NCBI GenBank assembly: GCA_963776225.1
Contig: CAVZLL010000002.1
Span: forward strand, 267,553 to 331,552
Source: Bog-756 sp963776225
GTDB taxonomy: Bacteria; Actinomycetota; Acidimicrobiia; Acidimicrobiales; RAAP-2
Direction: 5' to 3'
DNA: 64,000 nt
Shown here: positions 45,176-53,928 of the stretch, one piece after another
Numbering within the stretch: the first letter of the stretch is position 1
Layout: each line of letters begins with the position of its first letter
Notes under the pieces: model-generated
Told to the model about the DNA's origin: nothing
The model's input: only the letters and a program-made list of their open reading frames with translations
Databases searched by the model: none
Made by a program: the position numbers and the translations under genes

Positions 45176-45925
45176 GTGACCCAACGCATGGTGGAGATCG
45201 AGGCCGCAGACGGGACCTGCCCGGCGGCGCTCAGCATCCCGGGTGGAGAGGGGCCCTGGCCGGCGGTGATCATGTTTCCCGACGCCGGAGGAATGCGCGA
45301 CCCCATGCGGCAGATGGGTGAGCGGCTGTCGGGCCTCGGCTATGTGGTCCTGCTGCCCGACTTCTACTACCGCAACGGGCCCTACGAGCCCATCGACATG
45401 CGCACCGCGTTCTCCACAAAGGCGACCGCGGAGAAGATCATGGGCATGATGCGGGGCTACACCGCCGACCTGGTGGTGCGCGACGCCGGCACCTTCGTCG
45501 ACTACCTCGACGCGTTGCCCGACAAGAAGCCGGGTGGCGTCGGCACCACCGGCTACTGCATGGGAGGCCGGCTCTCGCTCATCACCGCTGCAAACCTGGG
45601 CGCGCGGATCGCCGCCGCAGCCTCCTTCCACGGTGGGAACCTCGCCAACGCCGACGACCCGGACAGCCCCCACCACAAGGCCGGCGCCATCAAGGCCGCC
45701 GTGTACGTCGCGGGGGCGATCGAGGACCAGTCCTTCCCCGACGAGCAGAAGGCCCTGCTGGAGAAGGTGCTCACCGAGGCCGGTGTCGTCCACACCATCG
45801 AGACCTACCAGGCCCACCACGGCTTCGCCGTTCCCGACAACCCGAGCTACGACCCGGCCGCCGCCGACCGTCACTGGACAGCCACTGAACGGTTCTTCGG
45901 ATCCGCTCTCGGAGCGCCGAGATAG
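45176..45925 (+). CDS. dienelactone hydrolase family protein
   Basis: A 249-residue alpha/beta hydrolase with the Cys nucleophile of dienelactone hydrolases in VGTTGYCMGGRLSL. The oxyanion region is VIMFPDAGGMRDPM, the acid lies near YVAGAIEDQSFPDE and the catalytic His in QAHHGFAVPD. The GTG start is preferred over an upstream ATG because AAGGGAG sits eight bases before it. Its role may be ring-cleavage product hydrolysis or general esterase activity; no other aromatic-degradation gene is adjacent. Confidence 0.88.
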   Translation: MTQRMVEIEAADGTCPAALSIPGGEGPWPAVIMFPDAGGMRDPMRQMGERLSGLGYVVLLPDFYYRNGPYEPIDMRTAFSTKATAEKIMGMMRGYTADLVVRDAGTFVDYLDALPDKKPGGVGTTGYCMGGRLSLITAANLGARIAAAASFHGGNLANADDPDSPHHKAGAIKAAVYVAGAIEDQSFPDEQKALLEKVLTEAGVVHTIETYQAHHGFAVPDNPSYDPAAADRHWTATERFFGSALGAPR

Positions 45926-46033
45926 CACTGGTCGTCGTCGTCGGACCTGGCCCTCCACCGAATTCATCATCGCGAGGTGCCCCACTGCGACCCGAGACCG
46001 ATCCCTTGCGCACGGGCAGGACGACGCGTGGTG

Positions 46034-46039
46034 TACGAT
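46034..46039 (+). promoter_or_regulatory. -10 element TACGAT for vapBC
   Basis: TANNNT hexamer six bases before the vapB ATG; leaderless start inferred. Confidence 0.5.
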
Positions 46040-46045
46040 AGGTGT

Positions 46046-46249
46046 ATGTCTCGCACAAACATTGACATCGACGAGGAAGCCTGCACAGCCGTGATGCAGC
46101 GCTACCAACTCGCCACGAAACGGGACGCGGTGAATTTCGCACTCCGGCACATCGTGGGTGAATCTCTCAGCCTCGAGGACGCCCGTGGACTGCGCGGGGT
46201 GGGATGGAACGGTGACCTCGGAGAGATGCGGGCCAGCAGAGCGGGGTGA
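46046..46249 (+). CDS. vapB: VapB-type antitoxin
   Basis: A 67-residue antitoxin beginning MSRTNIDIDEEACTAVMQRYQL, the usual VapB DNA-binding ribbon-helix-helix start, followed by ALRHIVGESLSLEDARGLRG and the toxin-neutralising tail GWNGDLGEMR. It overlaps vapC in GTGA, the normal order and spacing. Autorepression is expected, but I see no clear palindrome apart from the promoter itself. Confidence 0.88.
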   Translation: MSRTNIDIDEEACTAVMQRYQLATKRDAVNFALRHIVGESLSLEDARGLRGVGWNGDLGEMRASRAG

Positions 46250-46635
46250 TCCTCATCGACACCTCGGCGTGGGTCGAGTTCCTCCGCGATACCGGTAGCC
46301 CGATCTGCAACCGCGTCGACGAGCTCTTGGACGATGACATCGCCAGCTGCCATCCCGTACGCATGGAGGTGCTCGCTGGGGCTCGTGACGAGCAGCACCT
46401 CGCGGATCTTCGGGGGCTCCTGGCTCGAGCGTCCCTCGTCCAGACCGAACCAGCTGACTACGAGGTTGCCGCACTCCTCTACCGCACATGCCGTCGACGG
46501 GGCGAGACCGTGCGAAAGCTCATCGACTGTCTCATCGGCGCCATTGCTGTCCGGACCTCCATGGCGGTCCTCCATGCAGACACCGACTTCGACGTCCTCG
46601 CACGGCACACGCCCGTTCGGATCGAGCGTCCGTAG
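46246..46635 (+). CDS. vapC: VapC-type PIN-domain toxin ribonuclease
   Basis: A 129-residue PIN nuclease. The acidic catalytic residues are all present: Asp in MILIDTSAWVEFLR, Glu in VRMEVLAGA, Asp in LIDCLIGAIAV and Asp in LHADTDFDVLA. VapC toxins cleave tRNA or rRNA and are neutralised by VapB. The pair appears intact. Confidence 0.92.
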   Translation: MILIDTSAWVEFLRDTGSPICNRVDELLDDDIASCHPVRMEVLAGARDEQHLADLRGLLARASLVQTEPADYEVAALLYRTCRRRGETVRKLIDCLIGAIAVRTSMAVLHADTDFDVLARHTPVRIERP

Positions 46636-46760
46636 CCGGGCGGCGGCTCTCATCGGGAACGTCGACCCGGCGGTGTGGCGGGTAGCCGGCGAGCAGAGCA
46701 GCCAGCGGGGTGGTGCCGTGAAGACGGGTGTAGGTCGTCCGTGATGGGGATGCCGGTCCG

Positions 46761-47660
46761 ATGAGCGTCCTGTTCGCCCTTCTCGGCGCGTTCAGCCAGG
46801 CGCTCACCTCGGTGCTCCAGCGCCTGGCCAACATCTCCGGATCCGGCGAGGAGAAGTCGGGATGGCAGACCACCCGGTACCTCATCCGCCATCCCCTGTG
46901 GCTGCTGGGGATGCTCTGCATGGGTGGGACCTTCGTCTTCACCGCCCTGGCCCTCTACTTCGGGCAGCTGGCCACCGTGCAGCCGATCCTGGTCACCGAG
47001 CTCATCTTCACCCTCGCCCTCCGCGTCCTCTGGCTCGGCGACCGCATCGCGGCCCGCACCTGGGGTGCAGCCGCGCTGCTCTGTGCGGGTCTCATCGGCT
47101 TCCTGGTGGTGGCCGATCCCCGCGAAGGGACCGGACACCCCTCCCCGGCACGGTGGGTGGTGGCGATCGGGAGCCGCGGCGCGGTGGTCCTCGTGCTGTA
47201 CGTCGCCAGCCGGTGGGGACCGCCCGCCCGCCGGGCCGCGCTGCTCGGCGCCGCCGCAGCACTGGTGTGGGCGATCGACGCCGCGTTCGTGAAGGCCGCG
47301 ACCGAGGTCCTCGCCCACCAGGGTTGGAGCGGGCTCTTCCTCCATTGGCCGGTCTACGCAGTGGTGGCCAGTGGTGTCCTCGGCACCGTTCTCCTCGAAG
47401 CCGCGTTCGCGGTCGGACCGCTCGCTGCCTCCCAGTCGGCCCTGCTCATCGTCGATCCGCTGGCCAGTATCGCCCTCGGCGTCGAGCTCTTCGGTGAGCA
47501 GCTCAACGACGCTCCGGTGGCGATCGCCTTCGAAGCGCTGTTCCTGGTCGCCATGTTCACCGGGGTGGTCCTGCTCTCCCGGTGGGCACCACCCGAGATG
47601 GTGGCCCGGACCGGGCGCTCGCCGCGGGTGGTCAGGGTCGGCGGCGAACCCGCTCGGTGA
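46761..47660 (+). CDS. DMT-superfamily (EamA-like) membrane transporter
   Basis: A 299-residue protein with nine to ten predicted membrane helices. It opens MSVLFALLGAFSQALTSVLQRLA, with LALYFGQLATVQPILVTELIFTLAL in the first repeat and GPLAASQSALLIVDPLASIALGVELFGEQL in the second, the two-repeat pattern of drug/metabolite transporters. The substrate is unknown. It ends just before the oppositely oriented crotonase gene. Confidence 0.82.
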   Translation: MSVLFALLGAFSQALTSVLQRLANISGSGEEKSGWQTTRYLIRHPLWLLGMLCMGGTFVFTALALYFGQLATVQPILVTELIFTLALRVLWLGDRIAARTWGAAALLCAGLIGFLVVADPREGTGHPSPARWVVAIGSRGAVVLVLYVASRWGPPARRAALLGAAAALVWAIDAAFVKAATEVLAHQGWSGLFLHWPVYAVVASGVLGTVLLEAAFAVGPLAASQSALLIVDPLASIALGVELFGEQLNDAPVAIAFEALFLVAMFTGVVLLSRWAPPEMVARTGRSPRVVRVGGEPAR

Positions 47661-47663
47661 TCG

Positions 47664-48365
47664 TTACCCGCTCATGGACCTGAAGACGCTCCGGTCGGTG
47701 TCGAGCCCCGTCCGAATGGCGGCGACCGCCGACGCCCTGGCAAGGGCCTTGGTCTGTGAATGCGCCCGTGGATCGAGCGCGGCCAACTGGGTCGCCAACG
47801 CAACGGCTGCCGGGAGGAGTCCAGGGGCGTCGACGACTCGATCCAGGAACCCGGCGCCGACGCCGTCGGCCGGTGCGTAGGTCTCGGAGAGCAACACCGC
47901 CCGGTCGAAGTGGGCGGGCGCGAGGCGCTGGCGGCAGATCTCGATGGCGGCTCGCGGCATCGTGAGCCCGATGGCCACCTCGTTTGCCACGAGGCGGTAG
48001 GGCCCGTCGACGCCGAGTCGGTAGTCACCGGAGAGAAGGAGGAACACACCCATGGCCACGGCGTGACCGTTGCAGGCGATCACCACGGGGGTCGGGAACT
48101 CGAGGAGGCGGAGCGCGAGCAGGAAGCCCTGCTCGAGCATCAGCGCCGCATCGGGTCCGCCGCTCCGGAGGACCTCGAGGTCGAACCCCCCGGAGAAGAT
48201 CCCCGATCGGCCGGTGAGCACCACGACCGCGCCGTCCGATGCGGCCAGCTCGAGCGCATCGTTCACCGCCGCGAGCATCGGCAGTGACAGGGCGTTGGCC
48301 TTGCCGTCGTCCATCTCGATCGTGGCAACTCGATCGTCGAGCTCGTATCGAACCAGGTCACCCAT
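47664..48365 (-). CDS. enoyl-CoA hydratase/isomerase family protein
   Basis: A 233-residue crotonase. VATIEMDDGKANALSLPML opens it; the oxyanion strand is VLTGRSGIFSGGFDLEVL and the second oxyanion loop is ACNGHAVAMGVFLLLSGDYRLG. The usual catalytic Glu pair of true hydratases is not evident (VANEVAIGLTMP has one Glu), so isomerase or hydrolase activity is possible. It ends early compared with the usual 255-260 residues. A TAGGGT hexamer lies ten bases upstream of the ATG. Confidence 0.85.
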   Translation of the reverse strand: MGDLVRYELDDRVATIEMDDGKANALSLPMLAAVNDALELAASDGAVVVLTGRSGIFSGGFDLEVLRSGGPDAALMLEQGFLLALRLLEFPTPVVIACNGHAVAMGVFLLLSGDYRLGVDGPYRLVANEVAIGLTMPRAAIEICRQRLAPAHFDRAVLLSETYAPADGVGAGFLDRVVDAPGLLPAAVALATQLAALDPRAHSQTKALARASAVAAIRTGLDTDRSVFRSMSG

Positions 48366-48448
48366 GCCGCCGCTCACCCTAATCGGTGCCCGGGCACGGG
48401 GACCCGGTCGATGCACCGGCTCCCCGTGCCGCGGTCTGCGGCCGTTGG

Positions 48449-48454
48449 TAACGT
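48449..48454 (+). promoter_or_regulatory. -10 element TAACGT for the DUF5996 gene
   Basis: TANNNT hexamer six bases before the ATG; leaderless start inferred. Confidence 0.45.
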
Positions 48455-48460
48455 GCGGCG

Positions 48461-49381
48461 ATGTCCCAGGACTGGCCGGCGCTCGACTACGGGGAGTGGC
48501 GCGAGACGCTGGACACACTGCATGCACACGCCCAGGTCCTCGGAAAGCTGGCAGTGGCGTTGGCGCCCCCCGAGCCGGAGCTGCAGCATGCGGCGCTCCG
48601 CCTGACCGCACGGGGATGGGAGACCGCCCCCCTCCCTGCGCCGGACGCCTCCGGCGCGTTGGTGGCGGCGCTCGACCTGCGGACCCACGAGGCGGTGGTC
48701 GAGCACAGCGATGGACGCACCGAACGGAACCCACTGGTTCCCGACCGTTCGACCGGGGAGGTGACCCGCACCGTGCTCGGGGCCGTGCGGAGCCTCGGAG
48801 GTGCGGTCGAGATCGACCCGACACCCCAGGAGGTGCCCTGGACCTCGCCCCTCGACGAGGACGAGGAGCACGCCCGCTACGACCCGGACCGGGTCTCCGC
48901 CTATTTCGCCGCCGCGACCCAGGCCGCGCTGGTGCTGGCCGCGTTCCGCGCCCCCTACCGGGGACGCTCGACGCCGGTCAACGCCTGGTGGGGCTCCTTC
49001 GACCTCGCCACCAACCTCTTCTCGGGGTTGCCCGCCGACCCCCCCTCTGACGACTTCATCATGCGGAACGCGATGGACGCGCAGGAGGTCGCCGTCGGAT
49101 GGTGGCCAGGCGACCAGCGCCACCCGAAGGCGGCCTTCTACGCCTACGCGCACCCGGCACCCGAGGGGTTCGCCGTGGCATCCGTCGGGCCTCCCTCCGC
49201 ACACTGGGACCCGTCCCTCGGGGAGTTCATCCTGGACTGGAACGACGTCCGATCGATGCCCGACCCGCACGCGGGCGCGCTCGACTTCGCCCGTTCGGTG
49301 TTCCGGCACGCCTGCACGGTGTGCGACTGGGACCCGGCGCTCGCCGCGAGTGCCGAGGGCACGCCGCCGGCGGTCCGATAG
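48461..49381 (+). CDS. DUF5996 family protein
   Basis: A 306-residue cytosolic protein of the DUF5996 family, recognised from WPALDYGEWRETLDTLHAHAQVLGKLA at the start, the central NAWWGSFDLATNLFSG and PEGFAVASVGPPSAHWDPSLGEFILDWNDVR towards the end. No catalytic motif is apparent and the function is unknown. A TAACGT -10 sits six bases before the ATG. Confidence 0.82.
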   Translation: MSQDWPALDYGEWRETLDTLHAHAQVLGKLAVALAPPEPELQHAALRLTARGWETAPLPAPDASGALVAALDLRTHEAVVEHSDGRTERNPLVPDRSTGEVTRTVLGAVRSLGGAVEIDPTPQEVPWTSPLDEDEEHARYDPDRVSAYFAAATQAALVLAAFRAPYRGRSTPVNAWWGSFDLATNLFSGLPADPPSDDFIMRNAMDAQEVAVGWWPGDQRHPKAAFYAYAHPAPEGFAVASVGPPSAHWDPSLGEFILDWNDVRSMPDPHAGALDFARSVFRHACTVCDWDPALAASAEGTPPAVR

Positions 49382-49407
49382 ACCCGTCGACGTCCGAGGG
49401 GGTACCG

Positions 49408-50409
49408 GTGTTCATGCTGCGATTCTCGATGACCGCCTCGGTCGACGACCCGGGCGAGCGGGCGACCGACTACGGCGCGGCGTTGGAGATGACCGCCTGG
49501 TCGGAGAGCAGGGGCGCACTCGCCGCCGCGGTGAGCCAGCACCACGACGTCGACAACGGCTACCTCCCCTCCCCGCTCCCGATGGCCGCTGCGCTGGCGG
49601 CCAGGACGACCAACCTCCCCATCACCGTCGCCGCGCTGCTCCTCGCGTTCTACGAACCGCTCAAGCTCGCCGAGGACATGGCGGTCATCGACCTCATCAG
49701 CCGCGGCCGGGTCGGGTACGTCGTCGGGATCGGCTACCGGCAGGAGGAGTTCGACCGCTTCGGCGTCGACCGCCGGCACCGGGCCGGCCTGGTCGAGACG
49801 CGCATCGGGATCCTCCGGGGGCTCCTCGCCGGTGAGCAGGTGCGCCTGGACGGACGGTCCGTCCACGTCACCCCGGCGCCGTTCACCCCCGGCGGCCCGC
49901 ACATCGCCTACGGCGGCGGGACCGCCGCGGCCGCCCGCCGGGCGGCGCGGCTCGGCATGCTGTTCCTCGCCGAGACCCACGACGACTCGCTCGAGGCGGA
50001 GTACCGTGCAGAGGCCGCGAGGACCGGGATCGAGCCGGTCGGCTGCATCTTCCCCGCTGCGGGTGTGCCCCTGACCGTCTTCGTCTCCGACGATCCGGAC
50101 CGGGCCTGGAACGAGATCGGCGGGTACCTGCTCCGCGACGCGCTCACCTACGGCCGCTGGAACGCCGGCCGGCCGACCACCGCGTCGGTCTCCTTCGCGA
50201 GCACCGTCGACGGGCTCCGTGCCGAGGGTGGGGCCTACCAGATCCTGACCCCGGAGGAGGCACGCGCCCAGGTCGCCGGCGGTTCGCCCCTCGGCCTGCA
50301 ACCGCTGGTGGGTGGTCTCCCCGCGGAGGTCGCCTGGCGCTACCTGGAGCAGGCGGTGGCGGTGGCGAACCCCACCCACCTCGGTTCGGCCGGACCCGCA
50401 GAGGTGTAG
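49408..50409 (+). CDS. LLM-class flavin/F420-dependent oxidoreductase
   Basis: A 333-residue luciferase-like TIM-barrel protein. The N-terminal strand MLRFSMTASVDDPGE, SQHHDVDNGYLPSPLPMAAALAARTT, LAEDMAVIDLISRGRVGYVVGIGYRQEEFDRFG and the phosphate-binding region PHIAYGGGTAAAARRAARLG are all family features. It uses FMNH2 or coenzyme F420; the choice cannot be made from the sequence, though F420 use is common in this lineage. The GTG is preceded by GAGGGGG. Confidence 0.87.
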   Translation: MFMLRFSMTASVDDPGERATDYGAALEMTAWSESRGALAAAVSQHHDVDNGYLPSPLPMAAALAARTTNLPITVAALLLAFYEPLKLAEDMAVIDLISRGRVGYVVGIGYRQEEFDRFGVDRRHRAGLVETRIGILRGLLAGEQVRLDGRSVHVTPAPFTPGGPHIAYGGGTAAAARRAARLGMLFLAETHDDSLEAEYRAEAARTGIEPVGCIFPAAGVPLTVFVSDDPDRAWNEIGGYLLRDALTYGRWNAGRPTTASVSFASTVDGLRAEGGAYQILTPEEARAQVAGGSPLGLQPLVGGLPAEVAWRYLEQAVAVANPTHLGSAGPAEV

Positions 50410-50427
50410 CACGGGCTCGCGGCCCGC

Positions 50428-50742
50428 TCATGCGATCGGCATCGCCTCGTAGACCTCGATCGATCCACCGCTGGTGAGCACCGGACATCCCTTGGCCTGG
50501 CTTGCCGCCGCCGAGAGGCTGTCGGCCTCGATGATCGAGTACCCGGTCAGCTTGCTGGCGCCACCGTCGGTGACCGAGCCGTTGGCGGCCACGGTCGAGC
50601 CGGGCCCGAACGGGTTCCCCGCGTCGACGACCGCGGATCCGAGCGCACCGAACCAGCCCATCCAGGCGTCCATGGCCTTCTGCTGTTCCTCCGGTGTGGC
50701 GGCCATCGCGCCGCCGGTGTAGACGAGTACGTACTTGCTCAT
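50428..50742 (-). CDS. YCII-related protein
   Basis: A 104-residue small alpha/beta protein: MSKYVLVYTGGAMAATPEEQQKAMDAWMGWFGALG opens it and GYSIIEADSLSAAASQAKGCP ends it. These match the YCII/DGPF family of dimeric ferredoxin-like-fold proteins of unknown function, often encoded near ECF sigma factors or SRPBCC genes. AAGGAG precedes the ATG. It follows the SRPBCC/DinB gene on the same strand. Confidence 0.85.
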   Translation of the reverse strand: MSKYVLVYTGGAMAATPEEQQKAMDAWMGWFGALGSAVVDAGNPFGPGSTVAANGSVTDGGASKLTGYSIIEADSLSAAASQAKGCPVLTSGGSIEVYEAMPIA

Positions 50743-50789
50743 CGTTCTCTCCTTGGTGGGTTGGTCCGACTCGGGCACTGCAGGGACGC

Positions 50790-52069
50790 TCAGGTAGCCC
50801 TCCCGGTGAAGGCCGCCAGCCGCTCCATCGCACCGGCAGCCGGGCCGACCTCGACCTCCGCGGCGAAGCGGTCGCCGTCCCGCATGGGCGGCGCGATGAG
50901 CTCGCGGGCGAGACCGAGCACGTAGTCGCCGAGTGCATCGCTCGGGGTCACCGTCACCGACATCGCGACCGAGAAGTCCCAGGCGTGGACCAGGAGCTCC
51001 ATCGAGAGGATGCTCGCCGCGAGCGGGGCGGGCATCGGCCTCGTCCCGAAGACGACCTCGCCCTCGATCCCGCGTCGGCGCCAGGCCTCGAGCGCCTGCT
51101 GGGCGGCGGTCGCCACCCGGGACTCCATGGTGCCTCCTTGCGGCACGGCGACCTCCGGACCGGCCATCGACCCGATGTGGGAGAGCGAGCCGAGCAGGTG
51201 GTCGACGAGGTCGGCCACCGTGAACTTGGCGCACGGCGTCGAGAGGGTGGCGTCGGACTCGCCCATCCGCCGGAGCACGAGCTGACAGAGGGCCAGCGCC
51301 GCCTCGGCCGCGGACAGCTGGTCCATCGGATCCGGGGACGCCGCCCAGTCGTCCGCACCGGCGTCTCCGCTCTCGGCCGCGAGGCGGAGACGTTCGAGAT
51401 AGTGGCTCCATCCCTCACCGTGGCCGGTCGCCTGGGCATCGGTGAGGCCCTCGTGGACCAGCCGGACGAGCGTTCCGCCCTCGGCGGGCTCGAGGGTGAT
51501 GGTGACGGTGGACGACCCCGGCGGGAGGTCGTCGGCCTCCTCCCAGCCCCAGCTCAGGACCAGGCGCTTCCCGGGCTCGACCTCGACGACCGTGCCGGCC
51601 GCGGTGTGCCCGGGGACGATCGTCCACCGGTAGTCACCACCGGCGCGCAGATCGATGCGCGCGCGCTCACCGCCTGCCAGCGCCGGAGGCGGGCGGGTTC
51701 GGTCAGCAGGGCGAAGGTCTCGTCGGCTCCGAGGGGAACGAGGATCGACTTGTCCACCGGCATCGTTGTGGCTCCTTGTTCGGGCGGCCCGGCGGTTGCC
51801 AGGTCCGCGAGCTCCTGAGTCCAGAAGAGGTCGAGCGAGGCGCGCAGCTCGGCCATGCCCCCCTGGTGCAACCGGTAGTACCGGTACCGCCCCTCCTTGC
51901 GCACCTCGACGAGACCGGCGGCCGCGAGGACCCCCAGATGCTGGGAGATCGCCGAACGGGTGCTGCCGAAGTGGGCGGAGAGCTCGCTGACCGTCCGCTC
52001 GCCACCGGCGAGCAGCTCGAGCAGGCGACGCCTGCTCGGCTCGGCGATGACAGCCACGAGATCACGCAC
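50790..52069 (-). pseudogene. ArsR regulator - SRPBCC (AHSA1) - TIGR03086/DinB-like protein, frame broken once
   Basis: The N-terminal about 95 residues are an ArsR winged helix (VIAEPSRRRLLELLAGGERTVSELSAHFGSTRSAISQHLGVL; YRYYRL). Without a stop it runs into an SRPBCC domain beginning MPVDKSILVPLGADETFALL, whose ATG has an internal AAGGAG and may be a separate start. After AVSAR the frame is lost at a (GC)5 run; removing one GC restores IDLRAGGDYRWTIVPG...LSWGW...VRLVHEGLTD. That frame continues unbroken into a TIGR03086/mycothiol-dependent DinB-like domain (CAKFTVADLVDHLLGSL; ELLVHAWDFS). So the intact locus encodes two or three fused domains. The start is GTG. Confidence 0.75.
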
Positions 52070-52076
52070 GGACTAT

Positions 52077-52094
52077 ATGTTAGCAACTACTAAC
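52077..52094 (-). promoter_or_regulatory. ArsR-type operator overlapping -10 element
   Basis: A perfect inverted repeat GTTAG-N6-CTAAC (52079-52094) overlaps a TAACAT -10 (52077-52082) seven bases before the arsR GTG. Binding here would block transcription, as in autoregulated ArsR genes. Confidence 0.6.
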
Positions 52095-52139
52095 GCGTCA
52101 AACGGCCAGGAGCGGGCTGCTGGTGGGCACCGCCGTCGC

Positions 52140-52640
52140 TCAGCGGACGATCGTCCCGTACATGTCGTCGAGGGGGTAGGTGAGCAGCTCGAGCCGCTCA
52201 CCGTCCGGGCCGGGGAAGTAGGCCGAGGTGCCACCGACGATGTGGGTCTCGATGCCTGCCGCCTCGACCCTGGCCACCAGCCGGTCGAACTGCTCGGGCG
52301 TGACCGAGATGGCGACGTGGTGCAGCCCACCGAGCACCTCGCGGTACTCCCCGAGATCGAGGCCGGGGAAGTCGAAGTAGGCGAGGTAGTTGCCGTGCCC
52401 GACGTCGAAGAAGAAGTGGGTCGACCCCCGGTAGTCCCGGTTCTCGAAGAGCTCGGCGAGCGGGAACCCGAGCAGGTCCTGGTAGAAGGCGATCGTCCGC
52501 TCGACGTCGCTGGAGAGCAGGGCGAAATGGTGGAGGCCCCGCGCGTTCGATACCGGGCGGTCTGCCAGGGGGCGGAGGTACCTCGCCCGCAGCGCCTCCC
52601 ACTCGGCGCTCCGGTCGATGGCGCTCCCGTGCTCGGTCAT
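52140..52640 (-). CDS. VOC-family (glyoxalase/dioxygenase superfamily) protein
   Basis: A 166-residue vicinal-oxygen-chelate protein. The paired beta-alpha-beta modules carry metal-ligand positions: His in GLHHFALLSSDVERTIAFYQDLLGFPL, His in GLHHVAISVTPEQFDRL and Glu in GERLELLTYP. A catechol-dioxygenase-like or glyoxalase-like enzyme is possible. It neighbours an alcohol dehydrogenase and other accessory catabolic genes. Confidence 0.86.
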   Translation of the reverse strand: MTEHGSAIDRSAEWEALRARYLRPLADRPVSNARGLHHFALLSSDVERTIAFYQDLLGFPLAELFENRDYRGSTHFFFDVGHGNYLAYFDFPGLDLGEYREVLGGLHHVAISVTPEQFDRLVARVEAAGIETHIVGGTSAYFPGPDGERLELLTYPLDDMYGTIVR

Positions 52641-52685
52641 CTGAGGGTCCGACGGCGGGACGCGGTCGCGGAGTCCCGGTGGCTG

Positions 52686-53798
52686 CTACTCGTAGACCAG
52701 GACGCCCCGGATGTTCCTGCCCTCGAGCATGTCGGCGTACCCCTGGTTGACCCCCTCGAGCGGGTAGGTCCGGGTCACCATGGTGTCGAGGTCGAGCTGG
52801 CCCTGGTCGTAGAGGCGCAACAGGTGCGGGATGTCGTAGCGGATGTTCGCCGAGCCGAAGATCGTCCCGACGATCTGCTTCTCGAGCAGGGTCACCCAGG
52901 TCAGCGAGAGGTTGACGTCGAGCTCGGCCATCGGGTGGACATTGGTCACCACCACCCGGCCGCGCTTGGCGGTCAGCTGCATGATGCTCTCCATCAGCCG
53001 GCCGTCGCCGACCCCCATCGAGCAGATCACCTTCTCCGCGTTCTTTCCCCAGGTGACCTCGTTGATCAGCGGGGTCGCCTCCTCGATCGAGGCCGCGGTG
53101 TGGGTCGCACCGAACTTGGTGGCCATCTCCAACTTGAACGGGACCGGATCGATGGCGAAGATGCGCTCCGCACCGGCCAGCCGTGCGCCCTGGACCGCGG
53201 ACGCCCCGATGCCCCCGATCCCGATCACCACCACGTCGTCACCGGGCCGGACGTCCGCGGCGTAGACCGCCGAGCCCCATCCGGTGGTGACCCCGCATCC
53301 GATGAGACAGGCCTTGTCCATCGGGTAGTGGTCGAGGATCTTCACGCACGAGGCCTGGTTGACCACCGTGTGGTGGGCGAAGGTCCCGAGACACACCATG
53401 GTGTGCAGGTCCTGGCCGGACGCCGAGTGGTGCCGGTAGGTCCCGTCGGCCTGGGTGCCCATCATGAGCTCCGCCCCGACGTCGCAGAGGTTGGAGTGGC
53501 CGCGGGCACACGAGGGGCACCTGCCGCACGCCGGCACGAACCCGAACACCACGTGGTCCCCGGGCTTGAGGCCCGACACCTCGGGCCCCACCGCCTCGAC
53601 CACCCCGGCCCCCTCGTGGCCGCCGATGATCGGGTACAGGCCGCCGAGGTCACCGGTCCGCAGGTGCTCGTCGCTGTGGCACATCCCCGACGCGGCGATC
53701 CGGACGAGCACCTCGCCCGTCTTCGGCGGGTCGAGATCGATGGTCTCGACCTTCCAGTCGCCGCCCATCTCCCAGAGGATCGCTGCGTCGGTCTTCAT
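52686..53798 (-). CDS. NDMA-dependent (mycofactocin-associated) alcohol dehydrogenase
   Basis: A 370-residue zinc-dependent MDR alcohol dehydrogenase. The catalytic zinc ligands are in SGMCHSDEHLR and GGHEGAGVVEAVG. The structural zinc site is ACGRCPSCARGHSNLCD and the NAD loop is VVIGIGGIGASAVQGARLAGA. NVHPMAELDVNLSLTWVTLLEKQIVGTIFGSANIR matches the Rxyl_3153 group, which keeps NAD tightly bound and relies on mycofactocin in vivo. No mycofactocin genes are in this window. The ATG has GGGAGGGATG upstream. Confidence 0.92.
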   Translation of the reverse strand: MKTDAAILWEMGGDWKVETIDLDPPKTGEVLVRIAASGMCHSDEHLRTGDLGGLYPIIGGHEGAGVVEAVGPEVSGLKPGDHVVFGFVPACGRCPSCARGHSNLCDVGAELMMGTQADGTYRHHSASGQDLHTMVCLGTFAHHTVVNQASCVKILDHYPMDKACLIGCGVTTGWGSAVYAADVRPGDDVVVIGIGGIGASAVQGARLAGAERIFAIDPVPFKLEMATKFGATHTAASIEEATPLINEVTWGKNAEKVICSMGVGDGRLMESIMQLTAKRGRVVVTNVHPMAELDVNLSLTWVTLLEKQIVGTIFGSANIRYDIPHLLRLYDQGQLDLDTMVTRTYPLEGVNQGYADMLEGRNIRGVLVYE

Positions 53799-53928
53799 GG
53801 ATCATCCCTCCCGGTGCGGGCAGCTCGGTCACGATCGGAGGGACCTCGTCGGTCCCCGGCCCGGACGATCACCTTACCGCCCGTGCGGCCCGCGCACCCC
53901 GGTCGCCGACCCGGATGCCGGGGGGCGA

